Of a stretch of DNA of 64,000 nucleotides, positions 18,139 to 27,789 are shown piece after piece (the first letter of the stretch is position 1; each line of letters starts with the position of its first letter). The notes under the pieces are model-generated. The model was not told the origin of the DNA. It made no database searches and was given only the letters and a program-made list of their open reading frames with translations. The DNA is from Candidatus Poribacteria bacterium (GTDB taxonomy: Bacteria > Poribacteria > WGA-4E > PCPOR2b), in NCBI GenBank assembly GCA_003635265.1, contig PYIZ01000033.1:187605-251604 (forward strand), written 5' to 3'. The position numbers and the translations under genes were made by a program.

Positions 18139-19941
18139 ATGAATAACCAACAAAAAACACGCAACTACTGCATTTTAGGACATATAGATCACGGCAAAAG
18201 CACACTCAGTGATCGCCTTTTGGAGTACACCGGCACGTTAACGCCGCGTGAGATGCGCGAGCAGGTTTTGGACCTGATGGATCTCGAGCGCGAGCGTGGC
18301 ATCACCATTAAAGCGACCGTTGTTAAACTCAATTATCGCGGCACGGATGAAGATCTCTACGAGCTGAACCTGATCGATACACCGGGGCATGTTGACTTCA
18401 CCTACGAAGTTTCGCGGAGCCTCGCAGCGTGTGAAGGTGCAATTTTAATTGTAGATGCCGCCCAAGGCGTTGAGGCACAGACTCTAGCAAACGCATATCT
18501 TGCAATTGACCACGATCTTGAGATTATTCCCGTTATCAATAAAATCGATCTCCCGACAGCGCGCCCTGATGAGGTCAAACGACAAATAGAAGAAGTTGTC
18601 GGCATCCCCGCAGACGAAGCTATTTTGGTGAGTGCAAAGGAAAATATCGGCACGCAACAGATATTGGAAGCAATTGTCAATCGGATTCCGCCACCAAAAG
18701 GAGAGACCGAGGGATCCCTGAAGGCATTGCTCATTGACTCAATGTACAACAGCTATCGGGGTGTGGTCATGTATGTGCGCGTGTTCGATGGGACCGTGAA
18801 GGTGGGAGACAAAATCCGCTTGATGGCAGCGAGGAGTGCCTACGAGGTCGAGGAGGTCGGGGTTTTCCTGCCCCACATGAAACCTGTTGATGTGCTTTCG
18901 ACCGGCTCGGTCGGTTATGTTATTGCTGGGGTGCGAAACATAGCGGATGCTAAAATCGGTGAAACCATTACCGATCACACAAGACCGACATCCGAACCGC
19001 TTCCCGGCTACCGTGAAATGAAGCCGCTTGTGTTTTGTGGACTGTATCCAGCGGACACCAGCGAGGTTGGGGCGTTGAGAGAAGCACTCGAAAGGCTTAA
19101 ACTCAACGATGACTCTTTCAGATTTGAGCCTGAAATTTCTGTCGCGCTTGGATTCGGTTTTCGGTGTGGTTTCCTAGGATTGTTGCACATGGAGATTATC
19201 CAAGAACGACTGGAACGCGAATTTGATCTCTCCCTCGTTCGCACCTCGCCGAGTGTTAAGTACCACGTCATCCAACGAGATGGTGAATGCGTTGAAGTGG
19301 ATAACCCCGCAAAGATGCCTCCAGTTGATCAGATCGATTTCATTGCCGAACCTCACATCACGGCTGAAATCATTGTACCGAGAGATTACATCGGAAATGT
19401 GATGGATTTATGTCAAAAGCGACGTGGGACCTTCATCCGCATGGATCAATTGGACGCGACCCGTGTACAAATCAGTTACGATCTGCCCTTGGGCGAAATT
19501 CTCCTTGATTTCTATGACAAACTCAAATCGTTGACGCGCGGGTACGGTTCGCTTGAATATGAAATCGGTGAATATAAACCCGCAGATCTCGTGAAGTTGG
19601 ACATTTTGCTCAACGAAAAGCCGGTTGATGCTCTCTCAACAATTGTTCATCGTGACATGGCTTATGGTCGGGGCAAGGCGTTAGTGGAGAAGTTAAGAGA
19701 CGTTATTCCACAACAGATGTTTACTGTACCACTCCAAGCAGCGATTGGTCATAAAGTGATCGCACGTGAAACCATCCGTGCTTTCCGGAAGAACGTGACA
19801 GCAAGACTTTACGGCGGTGACGTTACACGCAAGCGGAAGCTGCTTGAGAAGCAAAAAGAGGGCAAAAAACGGATGAAACAGATCGGAAGTGTCGAGGTGC
19901 CACAAGAAGCATTTATGGCAATTTTAGCAATTGATGAATAA
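18139..19941 (+). CDS. lepA: Elongation factor 4 (LepA), ribosome back-translocating GTPase
   Basis: 600 residues, exactly the family length. Seen: G1 [10 protein letters not shown]2 region [10 protein letters not shown]3 DTPGHVD, G4 NKIDLP, G5 SAKE, then EF-G-like domains II, III and V, and the LepA-specific C-terminal domain ending in a basic stretch ([16 protein letters not shown]). Acts on stalled ribosomes. It is followed after 18 bases by two signal peptidase genes, the classic lepA-lepB arrangement. Confidence 0.98.
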   Translation: MNNQQKTRNYCILGHIDHGKSTLSDRLLEYTGTLTPREMREQVLDLMDLERERGITIKATVVKLNYRGTDEDLYELNLIDTPGHVDFTYEVSRSLAACEGAILIVDAAQGVEAQTLANAYLAIDHDLEIIPVINKIDLPTARPDEVKRQIEEVVGIPADEAILVSAKENIGTQQILEAIVNRIPPPKGETEGSLKALLIDSMYNSYRGVVMYVRVFDGTVKVGDKIRLMAARSAYEVEEVGVFLPHMKPVDVLSTGSVGYVIAGVRNIADAKIGETITDHTRPTSEPLPGYREMKPLVFCGLYPADTSEVGALREALERLKLNDDSFRFEPEISVALGFGFRCGFLGLLHMEIIQERLEREFDLSLVRTSPSVKYHVIQRDGECVEVDNPAKMPPVDQIDFIAEPHITAEIIVPRDYIGNVMDLCQKRRGTFIRMDQLDATRVQISYDLPLGEILLDFYDKLKSLTRGYGSLEYEIGEYKPADLVKLDILLNEKPVDALSTIVHRDMAYGRGKALVEKLRDVIPQQMFTVPLQAAIGHKVIARETIRAFRKNVTARLYGGDVTRKRKLLEKQKEGKKRMKQIGSVEVPQEAFMAILAIDE

Positions 19942-19959
19942 TTTATATTAAGAGGTGAT

Positions 19960-20766
19960 ATGTTTATGAATGAAACGTCGACAGACACGCAAAAGGAAGC
20001 ACTTTCACGATGGCAGCGATTCCAGCAAACTGTGGTATGGGAATACCTGCAAGTTATCGTAGTTGCTTTTGTGCTTGTCTTTGGATTTATTCGTCCCTTT
20101 GTCGTTGAGGCGTTCAAAATTCCGTCCGGTTCTATGGAAGAGACTTTACTTGTTGGCGATCGAATCCTTGTCTGCAAATTTATCTACGGCATCAATGTTC
20201 CGGGAACGAAAATTAAACTCTTTGACTTCCATAAACCTGCACGCGGAGATGTATTTGTATTCGTTCCTCCGCACGAACGCACCAAGAATTTTATCAAACG
20301 CATCGTTGCAGTTGGAGGCGACACGATTGAAACGAAGGGGGACACGCTCTACGTCAATGGCGCAGCAATCGAGGATAGCATCTACGCGAAACATGTGTCC
20401 CATGCCGTCGGTCACCGGTACGATTTCCCACCCTTCCGCAAGCCCTATCATTTGCCCAATGATAACGCTTTTGCGCCTTTTAAGCTCTCTCCAAATCAGT
20501 TCCACATGACATTTCCAGAGGGCAAACCCTTTACGGTTCCGGAAGGGCATGTTTTTGCAATGGGAGATAATCGGGATCAGAGCAGTGATAGTCGTACATG
20601 GGGTCCTGTATCTGTGAACGACATTAAAGGACAAGCCTTCATGGTCTATTGGTCTTACGACGCATTCAATCAGAAAAGACCTTGGGAAGTCTGGAAGATT
20701 ATCAACGGTATTCGCTTCACCCGAATTGGAAGCTTAATTCAATCAGAATTTGACGGGGTGCATTGA
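19960..20766 (+). CDS. lepB: Signal peptidase I, first tandem copy
   Basis: 268 residues. Membrane-bound Ser/Lys protease that removes signal peptides from exported proteins. Seen: a membrane anchor VIVVAFVLVFGFIRPFVV (about 32-49), catalytic Ser58 in IPSGSM, catalytic Lys113 in IKRIVAV, and the conserved box MGDNRDQSSDSR. AGAGGTGAT lies just before the ATG. It forms an operon with lepA. The neighbouring copy is nearly identical through most of the catalytic domain, differing mainly in the first 20 residues. Confidence 0.96.
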   Translation: MFMNETSTDTQKEALSRWQRFQQTVVWEYLQVIVVAFVLVFGFIRPFVVEAFKIPSGSMEETLLVGDRILVCKFIYGINVPGTKIKLFDFHKPARGDVFVFVPPHERTKNFIKRIVAVGGDTIETKGDTLYVNGAAIEDSIYAKHVSHAVGHRYDFPPFRKPYHLPNDNAFAPFKLSPNQFHMTFPEGKPFTVPEGHVFAMGDNRDQSSDSRTWGPVSVNDIKGQAFMVYWSYDAFNQKRPWEVWKIINGIRFTRIGSLIQSEFDGVH

Positions 20767-20842
20767 GAAAACGGCTAGTGTTTGACATCATCAAGTGCCT
20801 TCAAACAGGGCCGAGGAAGATGACCATGGAGGTAACATACCT

Positions 20843-21643
20843 ATGAGAAAAAGGTCAGTAGATACAGGCGAAAAAGTACCTTCACGATGGCAGAGATTCC
20901 GACGAACTGTGGTACGAGAATATCTTCAGGTTATCGTGGTTGCTTTCGTGCTTATTTTTGGATTTATTCGTCCCTTTGTCGTTGAGGCGTTCAAAATTCC
21001 GTCCGGTTCTATGGAAGAGACTTTACTTGTTGGCGATCACATCCTTGTCTGCAAATTTATCTACGGCATCAACATTCCGGGAACAAAAATTAAACTCTTT
21101 GACTTCCATAAACCTGCACGAGGAGACGTATTTGTATTTATTCCCCCTCACGAGCGAACCAAGCACTTCATCAAACGGATCGTTGCAGTTGAAGGCGACA
21201 CGATTGAGACAAAAGGGGACACACTCTACGTCAACGGGACAGCAATCGAAGATAGTGCCTATACGAAACATGTGTCTCACGCCATTGGTCATCGGTACGA
21301 TTTTCCACCCTTCCGCAAGCCGCACCATTTGCCCAATAATAACGCTTTCGCGCTGTATAAACTCTCACCGAGTCAGTTTTACATGACGTTTCCAGATGGT
21401 AGACCGTTTGAAGTGCCAGAAGGGTATGTTTTTGCAATGGGGGATAATCGAGATCAAAGCAGTGACAGTCGCACATGGGGACCTGTGTCTGTGAATGACA
21501 TTAAGGGACAAGCGTTTATGGTCTTGTGGTCGTATGATCTATTTAATCAGAAAAGACCTTGGGAAGTCTGGAAGATTATCAATGGCATTCGGTTCACCCG
21601 AATCGGGAGCTTGATTCAGTCAGAGTTTGATGGTGGGCATTGA
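20843..21643 (+). CDS. lepB: Signal peptidase I, second tandem copy
   Basis: 266 residues from ATG 20843, with GGAGGT nine bases upstream; the frame is open back to a GTG at 20795 but alignment with the first copy supports 20843. Seen: membrane anchor at about 30-47, Ser56 in IPSGSM, the active-site lysine in IKRIVAV and MGDNRDQSSDSR, so it should also be active. The N-terminal cytoplasmic tail differs (MRKRSVDTGEKVPSRW versus MFMNETSTDTQKEALSRW). This is a tandem duplication; high DNA identity suggests it is fairly recent or kept alike by gene conversion. Confidence 0.95.
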   Translation: MRKRSVDTGEKVPSRWQRFRRTVVREYLQVIVVAFVLIFGFIRPFVVEAFKIPSGSMEETLLVGDHILVCKFIYGINIPGTKIKLFDFHKPARGDVFVFIPPHERTKHFIKRIVAVEGDTIETKGDTLYVNGTAIEDSAYTKHVSHAIGHRYDFPPFRKPHHLPNNNAFALYKLSPSQFYMTFPDGRPFEVPEGYVFAMGDNRDQSSDSRTWGPVSVNDIKGQAFMVLWSYDLFNQKRPWEVWKIINGIRFTRIGSLIQSEFDGGH

Positions 21644-21692
21644 GAAGACGGTTAGTTTATGACATCTGCAACAAACGGGAGGAAGTTGACCA

Positions 21693-22865
21693 TTGTCCGT
21701 TGAAGTTCGTTTAGACCATATCGTAAAAGCCTTTGATACCACAATCGCCGTGAATGATGTTAGCCTTGAAATTCGGGAAGGTGAACTGTTTTTTCTGCTC
21801 GGTCCCTCAGGCTGTGGAAAAACCACATGCCTCCGCATTTTGGCGGGATTCTACGAACCGGATAGCGGAAATTTGATGTTTGGCGATCGGGAGATGAGCA
21901 GAGTGCCACCCCATAAACGGAATACCGGGATGGTTTTCCAGAATTACGCGCTTTGGCCCCACATGACCGTCTTTGAGAATGTTGAATATGGTCTGTCGCT
22001 TCGCAAGATTGATAAGGACATCCGAAAAGAGAAAGTCCATGAAGTCTTGGACGTGGTGCAGATGCCGGAGTACGCCGACCGCCCTGTCAACAAGTTATCC
22101 GGCGGACAGCAGCAGCGGATAGCCTTGGCACGTGCCTTAGTCGTAGAACCGGATGTTTTGCTTCTTGATGAACCGTTAAGCAACCTTGACGCAAAGCTGC
22201 GGCTTGAAATGCGTCAGGAGATTAAGCGCATTCACGCACAAGCCGGTGCTACCGCCGTCTATGTCACACACGATCAGCAAGAGGCTATCCACCTCGCAGA
22301 CCGGATGGCAATCATGAGAGAGGGTTCAATCATCCAAGTCGGCACTCCCCGTGAAATTTATAGGTTCCCGACCAATCCATTTGTGGCTAGTTTTATCGGC
22401 GAGACCAATTTCATCAACGGTAAAATTCAATCTCTATCCAACGGCACGGCTGAGATTGAAACGGAAATCGGCATACTGCGTTCAACGACAATCTATCACG
22501 ATTTCACAAACGGTGAAGCGGTGACTTGCTGCATCCGTCCAGAGTCGATCCACTTCGACGAGGCAGCTGCTGAAGGGGCATCAAACCGAGTGAGTGCCAA
22601 GGTCCTCAACGCGACGTATCTGGGACGTGTAGAGGAGTATCACCTATCGCTTGCGGATGAAGTGACGGCGAAAGCGGTGCTTTACAATCCAAGAGCGCAC
22701 GGTAAAAATGTCGGTGATACGCTTTCCATATCTGTCAGTGCAGAAGATGTCATTCCTTTACCGGTTGCTTTGAATCTCCCGACGAATCGGGATTCACGGA
22801 ACGGAACCGATCTTATCGGGGCGGAGGAACCCCACAGTGATGAGGAAGAGCGCGAGGAATTGTGA
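21693..22865 (+). CDS. ABC transporter ATP-binding protein of the MalK/PotA (CUT1-type) class
   Basis: 390 residues from a TTG start with GGGAGGA nine bases upstream. Seen: Walker A GPSGCGKTT, Q-loop VFQNYALWPHM, signature LSGGQQQR, Walker B VLLLDEPLSNLD, switch histidine VYVTHD, and a C-terminal TOBE/MOP-like regulatory domain (about 240-365). Such subunits power sugar, polyamine or iron importers. Here no permease or binding-protein gene is adjacent; instead the stop overlaps the start of a TVP38-family membrane gene (GTGA), so the two are co-translated. The C-terminus is acidic (EEPHSDEEEREEL). Confidence 0.92.
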   Translation: MSVEVRLDHIVKAFDTTIAVNDVSLEIREGELFFLLGPSGCGKTTCLRILAGFYEPDSGNLMFGDREMSRVPPHKRNTGMVFQNYALWPHMTVFENVEYGLSLRKIDKDIRKEKVHEVLDVVQMPEYADRPVNKLSGGQQQRIALARALVVEPDVLLLDEPLSNLDAKLRLEMRQEIKRIHAQAGATAVYVTHDQQEAIHLADRMAIMREGSIIQVGTPREIYRFPTNPFVASFIGETNFINGKIQSLSNGTAEIETEIGILRSTTIYHDFTNGEAVTCCIRPESIHFDEAAAEGASNRVSAKVLNATYLGRVEEYHLSLADEVTAKAVLYNPRAHGKNVGDTLSISVSAEDVIPLPVALNLPTNRDSRNGTDLIGAEEPHSDEEEREEL

Positions 22866-23554
22866 AGCTGCTGAACACCATGAAAGCCAAAATATCACTC
22901 CTCGCCGCAGCTGTCTTCCTCCTCCTGTTTTTCGCTGTTCCTCCCTTCCGCGATTGGCTCGTGAGCATTTTTGCGCTCTTTAAAGATCCACAGGCGATGC
23001 GGGAATATATTGCCGCTTACGGTCCCCTTGCTCCCGTAATTTCTGCGCTCCTCATGATACTCCAGAGTGTTGCTGCACCGTTACCCGCTTTCCTGATTAC
23101 CTTTGCGAACGGGCTGCTGTTCGGCGTATGGTGGGGTGCTGCATTGTCGTGGAGTAGTGCGATGTTAGGTGCTGCTCTCTGTTTTTTTATCGCTCGATAT
23201 TTTGGCCGCCCTGCCGTTGTCAAACTAACCAGCGAATCTGCCCTCGCCACTTCCGATCGATTTTTTGAACGCTATGGCAAACATGCGGTGCTGATCGCGC
23301 GCTTGGTCCCCATTATCTCATTTGATGTAATTAGCTATGGATCAGGGTTGACCGGCATGGGTTTTCTTGGGTTTTGGCTCGCCACCGGAATTGGGCAACT
23401 ACCCGCAACGATTTTATACTCCTATCTTGGGGATGAGGCAACAGGTACAATCAAAATCCTTTTTTGGGTTTTTGGGATTGTCATTGCGATCTCCATTGTG
23501 ACGGTCCTGATTAAGCGTCGAACACCCGGACTAGAGCGCAATATTTCGGGCTGA
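22862..23554 (+). CDS. TVP38/TMEM64 (DedA-superfamily) membrane protein
   Basis: 230 residues from a GTG that overlaps the ABC ATPase stop by four bases. Seen: N-terminal hydrophobic segment (about 10-27), then the SNARE-assoc/VTT domain with APLPAFLITFANGLLFG, GAALCFFIARYFGRP, a conserved ARLVPIISFDVISYGSGLTGMG reentrant region, and a last helix (about 200-220) with a basic tail. The superfamily is thought to move or scramble lipids or ions. Co-translation with an ATPase that lacks a permease is unusual and raises a possible functional link. Confidence 0.88.
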   Translation: MKLLNTMKAKISLLAAAVFLLLFFAVPPFRDWLVSIFALFKDPQAMREYIAAYGPLAPVISALLMILQSVAAPLPAFLITFANGLLFGVWWGAALSWSSAMLGAALCFFIARYFGRPAVVKLTSESALATSDRFFERYGKHAVLIARLVPIISFDVISYGSGLTGMGFLGFWLATGIGQLPATILYSYLGDEATGTIKILFWVFGIVIAISIVTVLIKRRTPGLERNISG

Positions 23555-23620
23555 TTGCACTAGGGCTATTGTGCGATGGTGCTAGGTCGCTTCAGCCTTG
23601 TTGTATAGTTGGAGGAATGC

Positions 23621-24841
23621 ATGGAAATTCGAGGCGTCCGTGAATCAGAGATAGCGGAAATGATTGACTTACAATGCCAGGTTTTTCGACCAGATGGGCA
23701 TGAGAGATACCGGCAATATGTCCGCACTGATCCAAGTTACCGATACGACCAATCTCGCGTCTTGTTGGTGAATGGAGAGATTGTTTCGACCCTCCGTGTC
23801 TGGGAGCGCGAAATGCGGATTGGTTCTGTCCCCGTTCCTATGGGAGGGATTGGCGGTGTCGGTACACATCCCGAACATCAAGGTGCGGGTTACGCCACAG
23901 CGTTGATGAAGGATACGATTGACTACATGCGCACGGTTGGTTATGATGTTGGGGTACTCTTTGCGGCTATTCCATGCGCATTTTATCGGAAGTTGGGGTG
24001 GGCAAGTGTTCCCTTAGCGGGTTTTCGGGTAACCCGAAGGCGAACCATCGGTCTAGAACCAACAGAGTGGCACCTTGAGCCTTTCGACGAAGGACGAGAT
24101 CTGGAGCTATCCATTGCGCTATACGATAAGCACAACGCTGAACAGAGCGGATCTCTTGTGCGCGTGAGGTCCTATTGGGAGAGTGGTCCCGCACGACTAC
24201 GGGAGATCATGCCCACAGTTGTCGCTCGACATGGGGACAGGTTTGGAGGCTACCTTAACTTTCAGGTTGGCGAAAAAAGTGTAAACATCCTTGAAGTTGC
24301 ATATGACCGAACACAACCGAAAGCATTAACCGCGTTGGTGAGCTATCTGCTTGAGGTTTGTGAACGAGAAGAAGTAGAGGAACTCCACGGCGATATTCCA
24401 CATCGACACCCGATGGTCGATCTGCTCATTGAAGGGACGGCAGGAGATACCTTCTTAGCAGGAAACTCCGCCATGATGTTATATGCTGCAAATCTTTTCT
24501 CTCTGTTCCAGCGACTTCTGCCTGAGCTACAAGCCCGATTCGATGCAGCGAATCAGAACTTCAAGCCTGTCTCAGTCTGCTTTGTTGTGAACGATCAAGA
24601 GGTGGGACTACGTTTGCTCAAAAATGGTACACTTCAGACCTTTGACTCGGCTGAAGAAGCGATTCGTCTGACGTTGCCGGGACATCTCTTCTGGCGGGCA
24701 CTGCTCGGTGAATCAAGTTGGACCCAACTGGAACCAACCTTGCATCAACAAGGGATTGCGGTGGAGCCGGAGATCGCAGCCCTATTATCAATTTTGTTTC
24801 CACAACGGGAGGTCATTTTCTGGGGACCAGATCATTATTGA
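23621..24841 (+). CDS. GNAT-family acetyltransferase with C-terminal sterol-carrier-like domain (Eis-like)
   Basis: 406 residues from ATG 23621, with GGAGGA just upstream (the open frame starts at a TTG at 23609 inside that site). Seen: N-terminal GNAT domain with the acetyl-CoA loop HPEHQGAGYATALM (about 85-98) and FYRKLGW, a second degenerate GNAT half (about 150-290), and a C-terminal SCP2-like region (about 295-400). Eis enzymes acetylate amines such as aminoglycosides, but substrate here is unknown. Monocistronic by spacing. Confidence 0.85.
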   Translation: MEIRGVRESEIAEMIDLQCQVFRPDGHERYRQYVRTDPSYRYDQSRVLLVNGEIVSTLRVWEREMRIGSVPVPMGGIGGVGTHPEHQGAGYATALMKDTIDYMRTVGYDVGVLFAAIPCAFYRKLGWASVPLAGFRVTRRRTIGLEPTEWHLEPFDEGRDLELSIALYDKHNAEQSGSLVRVRSYWESGPARLREIMPTVVARHGDRFGGYLNFQVGEKSVNILEVAYDRTQPKALTALVSYLLEVCEREEVEELHGDIPHRHPMVDLLIEGTAGDTFLAGNSAMMLYAANLFSLFQRLLPELQARFDAANQNFKPVSVCFVVNDQEVGLRLLKNGTLQTFDSAEEAIRLTLPGHLFWRALLGESSWTQLEPTLHQQGIAVEPEIAALLSILFPQREVIFWGPDHY

Positions 24842-24872
24842 GCAAATGTGATACTATAAATAGGAGAAAAAC

Positions 24873-25664
24873 ATGAAGATCGGTGTAACACAAATTATCC
24901 TTGGGACGATGTCGCTAGACGACACACTTAATCTCTGTCAGGATGCGGGTTATGAGGCGGTGGAGTTGACGTTCCGAGATGGGAAAGATCTGAATGCGGA
25001 CATGAGCACCTCCGAGATTGAAAGCGTAGGCGAGAGGTGCGAGAAAGCGGGTGTTGAAATCGGCAGCGTCATCGCTAGCTATGCAGATCGTGGAAATCTG
25101 CTGAGTCCGGACGCGGCGGAGCGGGAGAGCGGCGTCAGATCCCTCGTGCGCAACCTTGAAATCGCGGGCATTCTCGGTGTGAGCGGAATTCTGCTGCATC
25201 CCGGACAGCTTACCGTTTCCGACACCTATCAATCGGTTTGGGATAACCTGATCGCTATTCTGAAAGATGTCTCTCCAATCGCCGCAGAAAACAAAGCCGC
25301 GGTTGGACTCGAAAATGTCTGGAACAAATTTCTATTGAGTCCAAAAGAGATGCGCGACTTTGTTGATGAAGTTGGGAGCGAATGGGTAGGGGTCTACCTT
25401 GATACCGCCAATATGATGGCTTACGGCTACCCTGAACATTGGATTCGAGAACTAGGGTCTCGGATTTGCCGTGTGCACTTTAAGGATTTTGACCGGGGGG
25501 CGCATCAGTTTGTTAATCTGCTTGATGGCGATACCGATTGGCACACTGTGGTTCATGAACTCCGGGCAATTGGATACGATGGCCCTGTCATCCACGAAGT
25601 CGGTGGCGACCATGCCGCGCAGGTTGACCTCGCTGAACGGATGCGGAAGATCGTTTCGATGTGA
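24873..25664 (+). CDS. Sugar phosphate isomerase/epimerase-like TIM-barrel protein
   Basis: 263 residues; ATG preceded by AGGAGAAAAAC. Seen: the AP-endonuclease-2/xylose-isomerase TIM-barrel pattern with YEAVELTF, LLHPGQLT, VGLENVWN (metal-binding Glu), VYLDTANMM (Asp), CRVHFKDFDR (His) and a late glutamate in VIHEVGG. These match the divalent-metal ligands of hexulose isomerases and epimerases, so it should be active on a sugar. The exact sugar is not predictable. It faces an aldo/keto reductase across a palindrome. Confidence 0.85.
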   Translation: MKIGVTQIILGTMSLDDTLNLCQDAGYEAVELTFRDGKDLNADMSTSEIESVGERCEKAGVEIGSVIASYADRGNLLSPDAAERESGVRSLVRNLEIAGILGVSGILLHPGQLTVSDTYQSVWDNLIAILKDVSPIAAENKAAVGLENVWNKFLLSPKEMRDFVDEVGSEWVGVYLDTANMMAYGYPEHWIRELGSRICRVHFKDFDRGAHQFVNLLDGDTDWHTVVHELRAIGYDGPVIHEVGGDHAAQVDLAERMRKIVSM

Positions 25665-25689
25665 TCCAATTCCGTTGAATGGGTTGTAA

Positions 25690-25709
25690 GGTTCAACGAT
25701 CGTTGAACC
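25690..25709. repeat. 20-bp perfect palindrome at a convergent gene junction
   Basis: GGTTCAACGATCGTTGAACC is fully self-complementary and is flanked by GTA and CTAC. It covers the last codons and stop (TGA at 25693-25695) of the minus-strand aldo/keto reductase and lies 25 bases after the plus-strand isomerase. It may act as a two-way transcription end or be a dispersed hairpin; no T-run is present. Confidence 0.6.
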
Positions 25710-26601
25710 CTACATTCGCAGGACGAACACCAAATGCTGCCTCAAAGTCACGCCAAATTTCGATTGGCACATCTGCGGTTGCCGCTTCGTATGCTTCCTC
25801 AACCTGCACTTTATTAGCGGGACCCACCATCACAATACCGTCTACAGGAGCAGCTAGGCAAAATTGCATCGCTAGATGCCGTATGTTTACGCCACGCTCG
25901 TGGCACCATTGCCACATCATATGTGCCTTCGGTTTGGCACCCGGATGGCGACGCTGCTCGGTTTCGATATCTGGCTCTACACCAGTTAGTGATCCCATGC
26001 CGAGAGGGCTGGCGAGAATAATGCCTACATCATAGTCACGAGCTAACGGCAGGGTTGTTTGGGCAACCGATTGGTCGAGCAGATTATAGTCAAGAAATGT
26101 GAGGACAACTTCAATATGGCCCGTCTCAATGGCAACCCGATGAAACTCGTGCTGTCGGACGCCGAGGCCGATGTGTCGAACAAGCCCCTCCTCCTTCATT
26201 TTCAGTAATTCGTCCAACGCACAACCCGGACTCAAGGGATCCTCAATAGCGATTGGATCGTGGATCAGGACTGAATCCAAGTAATCAGTCTGGAGCTGCT
26301 TGAGGCTGTTTTCCACGCTCCGACGTGTCGTCTCACTGGAGTAGTCTTTATCTGGACCCGGAGGACTGACCTTGGCTTGCAGATAGATTTTCTCGCGCAG
26401 ACCACCGGCAAGTGCTTTGCCCCAGCGTTCTTCTGCATGGCGTGGATAGGTATCCACATAGTCAATGCCTAACTCAATCGCATGATGGATAGCTTCAATC
26501 GTTTCAGCTTCGGATCCCTGCGCCAACCATGCAGCGCCCAAGGCGAGTGATTTTGGCCGCATCTCTGTGCGTCCCATCCGTCGAGTTTCTAGTTCTGCCA
26601 T
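25693..26601 (-). CDS. Aldo/keto reductase-family protein
   Basis: 302 residues; TIM-barrel NADPH oxidoreductase family. Seen: Asp50 of the catalytic tetrad in VDTYPRHAEE, but the tyrosine position is His55; lysine Lys77 (LQAKV) and histidine His114 (VLIHDP) are kept. C-terminal cofactor region PVDGIVMVGPANK is intact in outline. With the tyrosine missing, normal reductase activity is doubtful. The stop lies in a palindrome. Paralogous to the reductase at 27790. Confidence 0.83.
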   Translation of the reverse strand: MAELETRRMGRTEMRPKSLALGAAWLAQGSEAETIEAIHHAIELGIDYVDTYPRHAEERWGKALAGGLREKIYLQAKVSPPGPDKDYSSETTRRSVENSLKQLQTDYLDSVLIHDPIAIEDPLSPGCALDELLKMKEEGLVRHIGLGVRQHEFHRVAIETGHIEVVLTFLDYNLLDQSVAQTTLPLARDYDVGIILASPLGMGSLTGVEPDIETEQRRHPGAKPKAHMMWQWCHERGVNIRHLAMQFCLAAPVDGIVMVGPANKVQVEEAYEAATADVPIEIWRDFEAAFGVRPANVGFNDR

Positions 26602-26652
26602 TATTCGCCCCTGATATATCTTAACCTAACTTGTCAGTTATAAACCCCGCTC

Positions 26653-26676
26653 GGCTTGGATAGACATATCCAAGCC
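26653..26676. repeat. Dispersed hairpin repeat, family 2, copy A
   Basis: Perfect 10-bp stem GGCTTGGATA / TATCCAAGCC with loop GACA, in the gap between the Gfo/Idh gene and the aldo/keto reductase. The identical stem with loop GATC recurs at 31858-31883. Stem conserved and loop changed suggests selection on, or recent spread of, the hairpin. Confidence 0.75.
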
Positions 26677-26743
26677 ATGCACGTAGGTGTGTACCCTATA
26701 AATGGTAACTTGAGTTATCTCAATTCCGTCTAGTACTTTAGCG

Positions 26744-27742
26744 CTATCGCGGACCGGGTATTGTGATCTTCCCGTTGTCCCGGCGTTGGGATTCCAAGAA
26801 ACCGATCATAATCTCCACAACCTTGTGCCCGTCTCTGCCCGACGACGAGGATTCACCGCCTTCAGCGACGATACGCACCAATTCTTGGACGCCAGCGGGG
26901 ATTCCCTCAACCTCCCACTGAGGTGCTGTTATGGGTTGAGAGGTGCCGTCCTTTTCGAGGCTCGCTTTTTCGTTGTCAATAAGGACATAGCCTTCTGTGC
27001 CGACAATCTCAAGGCGGAAGTTGGGAGCGGGCGTGTTCTTAGATCCACCGGCGTAGTATCCACGGACACCGTTTGCGAAATGGATATAACCGCTCGCCGC
27101 GGGTTCCGTTTTGGGTTCGTGTCCGCCATCTCCCTTATATTCCCAGTAATCTTCATATCCCGCTTCTAATTCGGCGATAACCCACTCCGGGTCAGAATCC
27201 GCGTAGTAGCAGATTGCATCGATGAGGTGGGTGCCGTTGCGAAACAGCATGGCACGTCCCCCGTTCAGTGTGCCGATGATATACTTCACCTCCCCGATCT
27301 CGCCGGCTGCAACAATCTCTTCTTTTGTATGCCGCCAGAGAGGTTGCCATCGTCGGGTGTGGTCGATTGATAGGATTGTGCCGTTGCGCTCAACCGCTTC
27401 GAGCATACGATCAGCATCTGCGAGATTGGTCGCCATCGGCTTTTCGCAGAAAATACCCTTCGCACCTGCGTTCGCAGCATTGACCACCAAATCGGCGTGC
27501 CGGTGATCAGAGGTCGCCACCGTAACAATGTCTAAGTTTTCCTTCGCCAACATCTCTTGGTGGTCCGTGTAGAGCGCGATATCCGACCAATGATCTTGCC
27601 ACTGCTCCTTGAAGTCTGCGAGCGTGGTCTCCAATATATCACACGCAGCGACCAATTCCGCATTGGGCAGTCCTACCAAACCAGAGGTATGCCTGACGCC
27701 GATGCCTCTACATCCAATTACACCAACTCGATATTTTGCCAT
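26744..27742 (-). CDS. Gfo/Idh/MocA-family NAD(P)-dependent oxidoreductase
   Basis: 332 residues. Seen: Rossmann motif VGVIGCRGIGVRH at the N-terminus, VATSDHRHADL, the family hallmark EKPMA near residue 99, a substrate-domain histidine in GTHLIDAI and a C-terminal alpha/beta sheet domain (about 130-320). AAGGAGA precedes the ATG. Members oxidise sugars, inositols or amino sugars; the active-site lysine of EKP is present, so it is probably active. Flanked by aldo/keto reductases on the same strand, consistent with a sugar or cyclitol route. Confidence 0.88.
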   Translation of the reverse strand: MAKYRVGVIGCRGIGVRHTSGLVGLPNAELVAACDILETTLADFKEQWQDHWSDIALYTDHQEMLAKENLDIVTVATSDHRHADLVVNAANAGAKGIFCEKPMATNLADADRMLEAVERNGTILSIDHTRRWQPLWRHTKEEIVAAGEIGEVKYIIGTLNGGRAMLFRNGTHLIDAICYYADSDPEWVIAELEAGYEDYWEYKGDGGHEPKTEPAASGYIHFANGVRGYYAGGSKNTPAPNFRLEIVGTEGYVLIDNEKASLEKDGTSQPITAPQWEVEGIPAGVQELVRIVAEGGESSSSGRDGHKVVEIMIGFLESQRRDNGKITIPGPR

Positions 27743-27789
27743 AATAGCTTCTCCAATCTCCTTAGGTTTTACCTTCGTGAAGGTTCCGG

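Noticed and set aside
25679..26035. 118-residue plus-strand frame at the isomerase/reductase junction
   Set aside because: Antisense to the aldo/keto reductase and starts within the palindrome.
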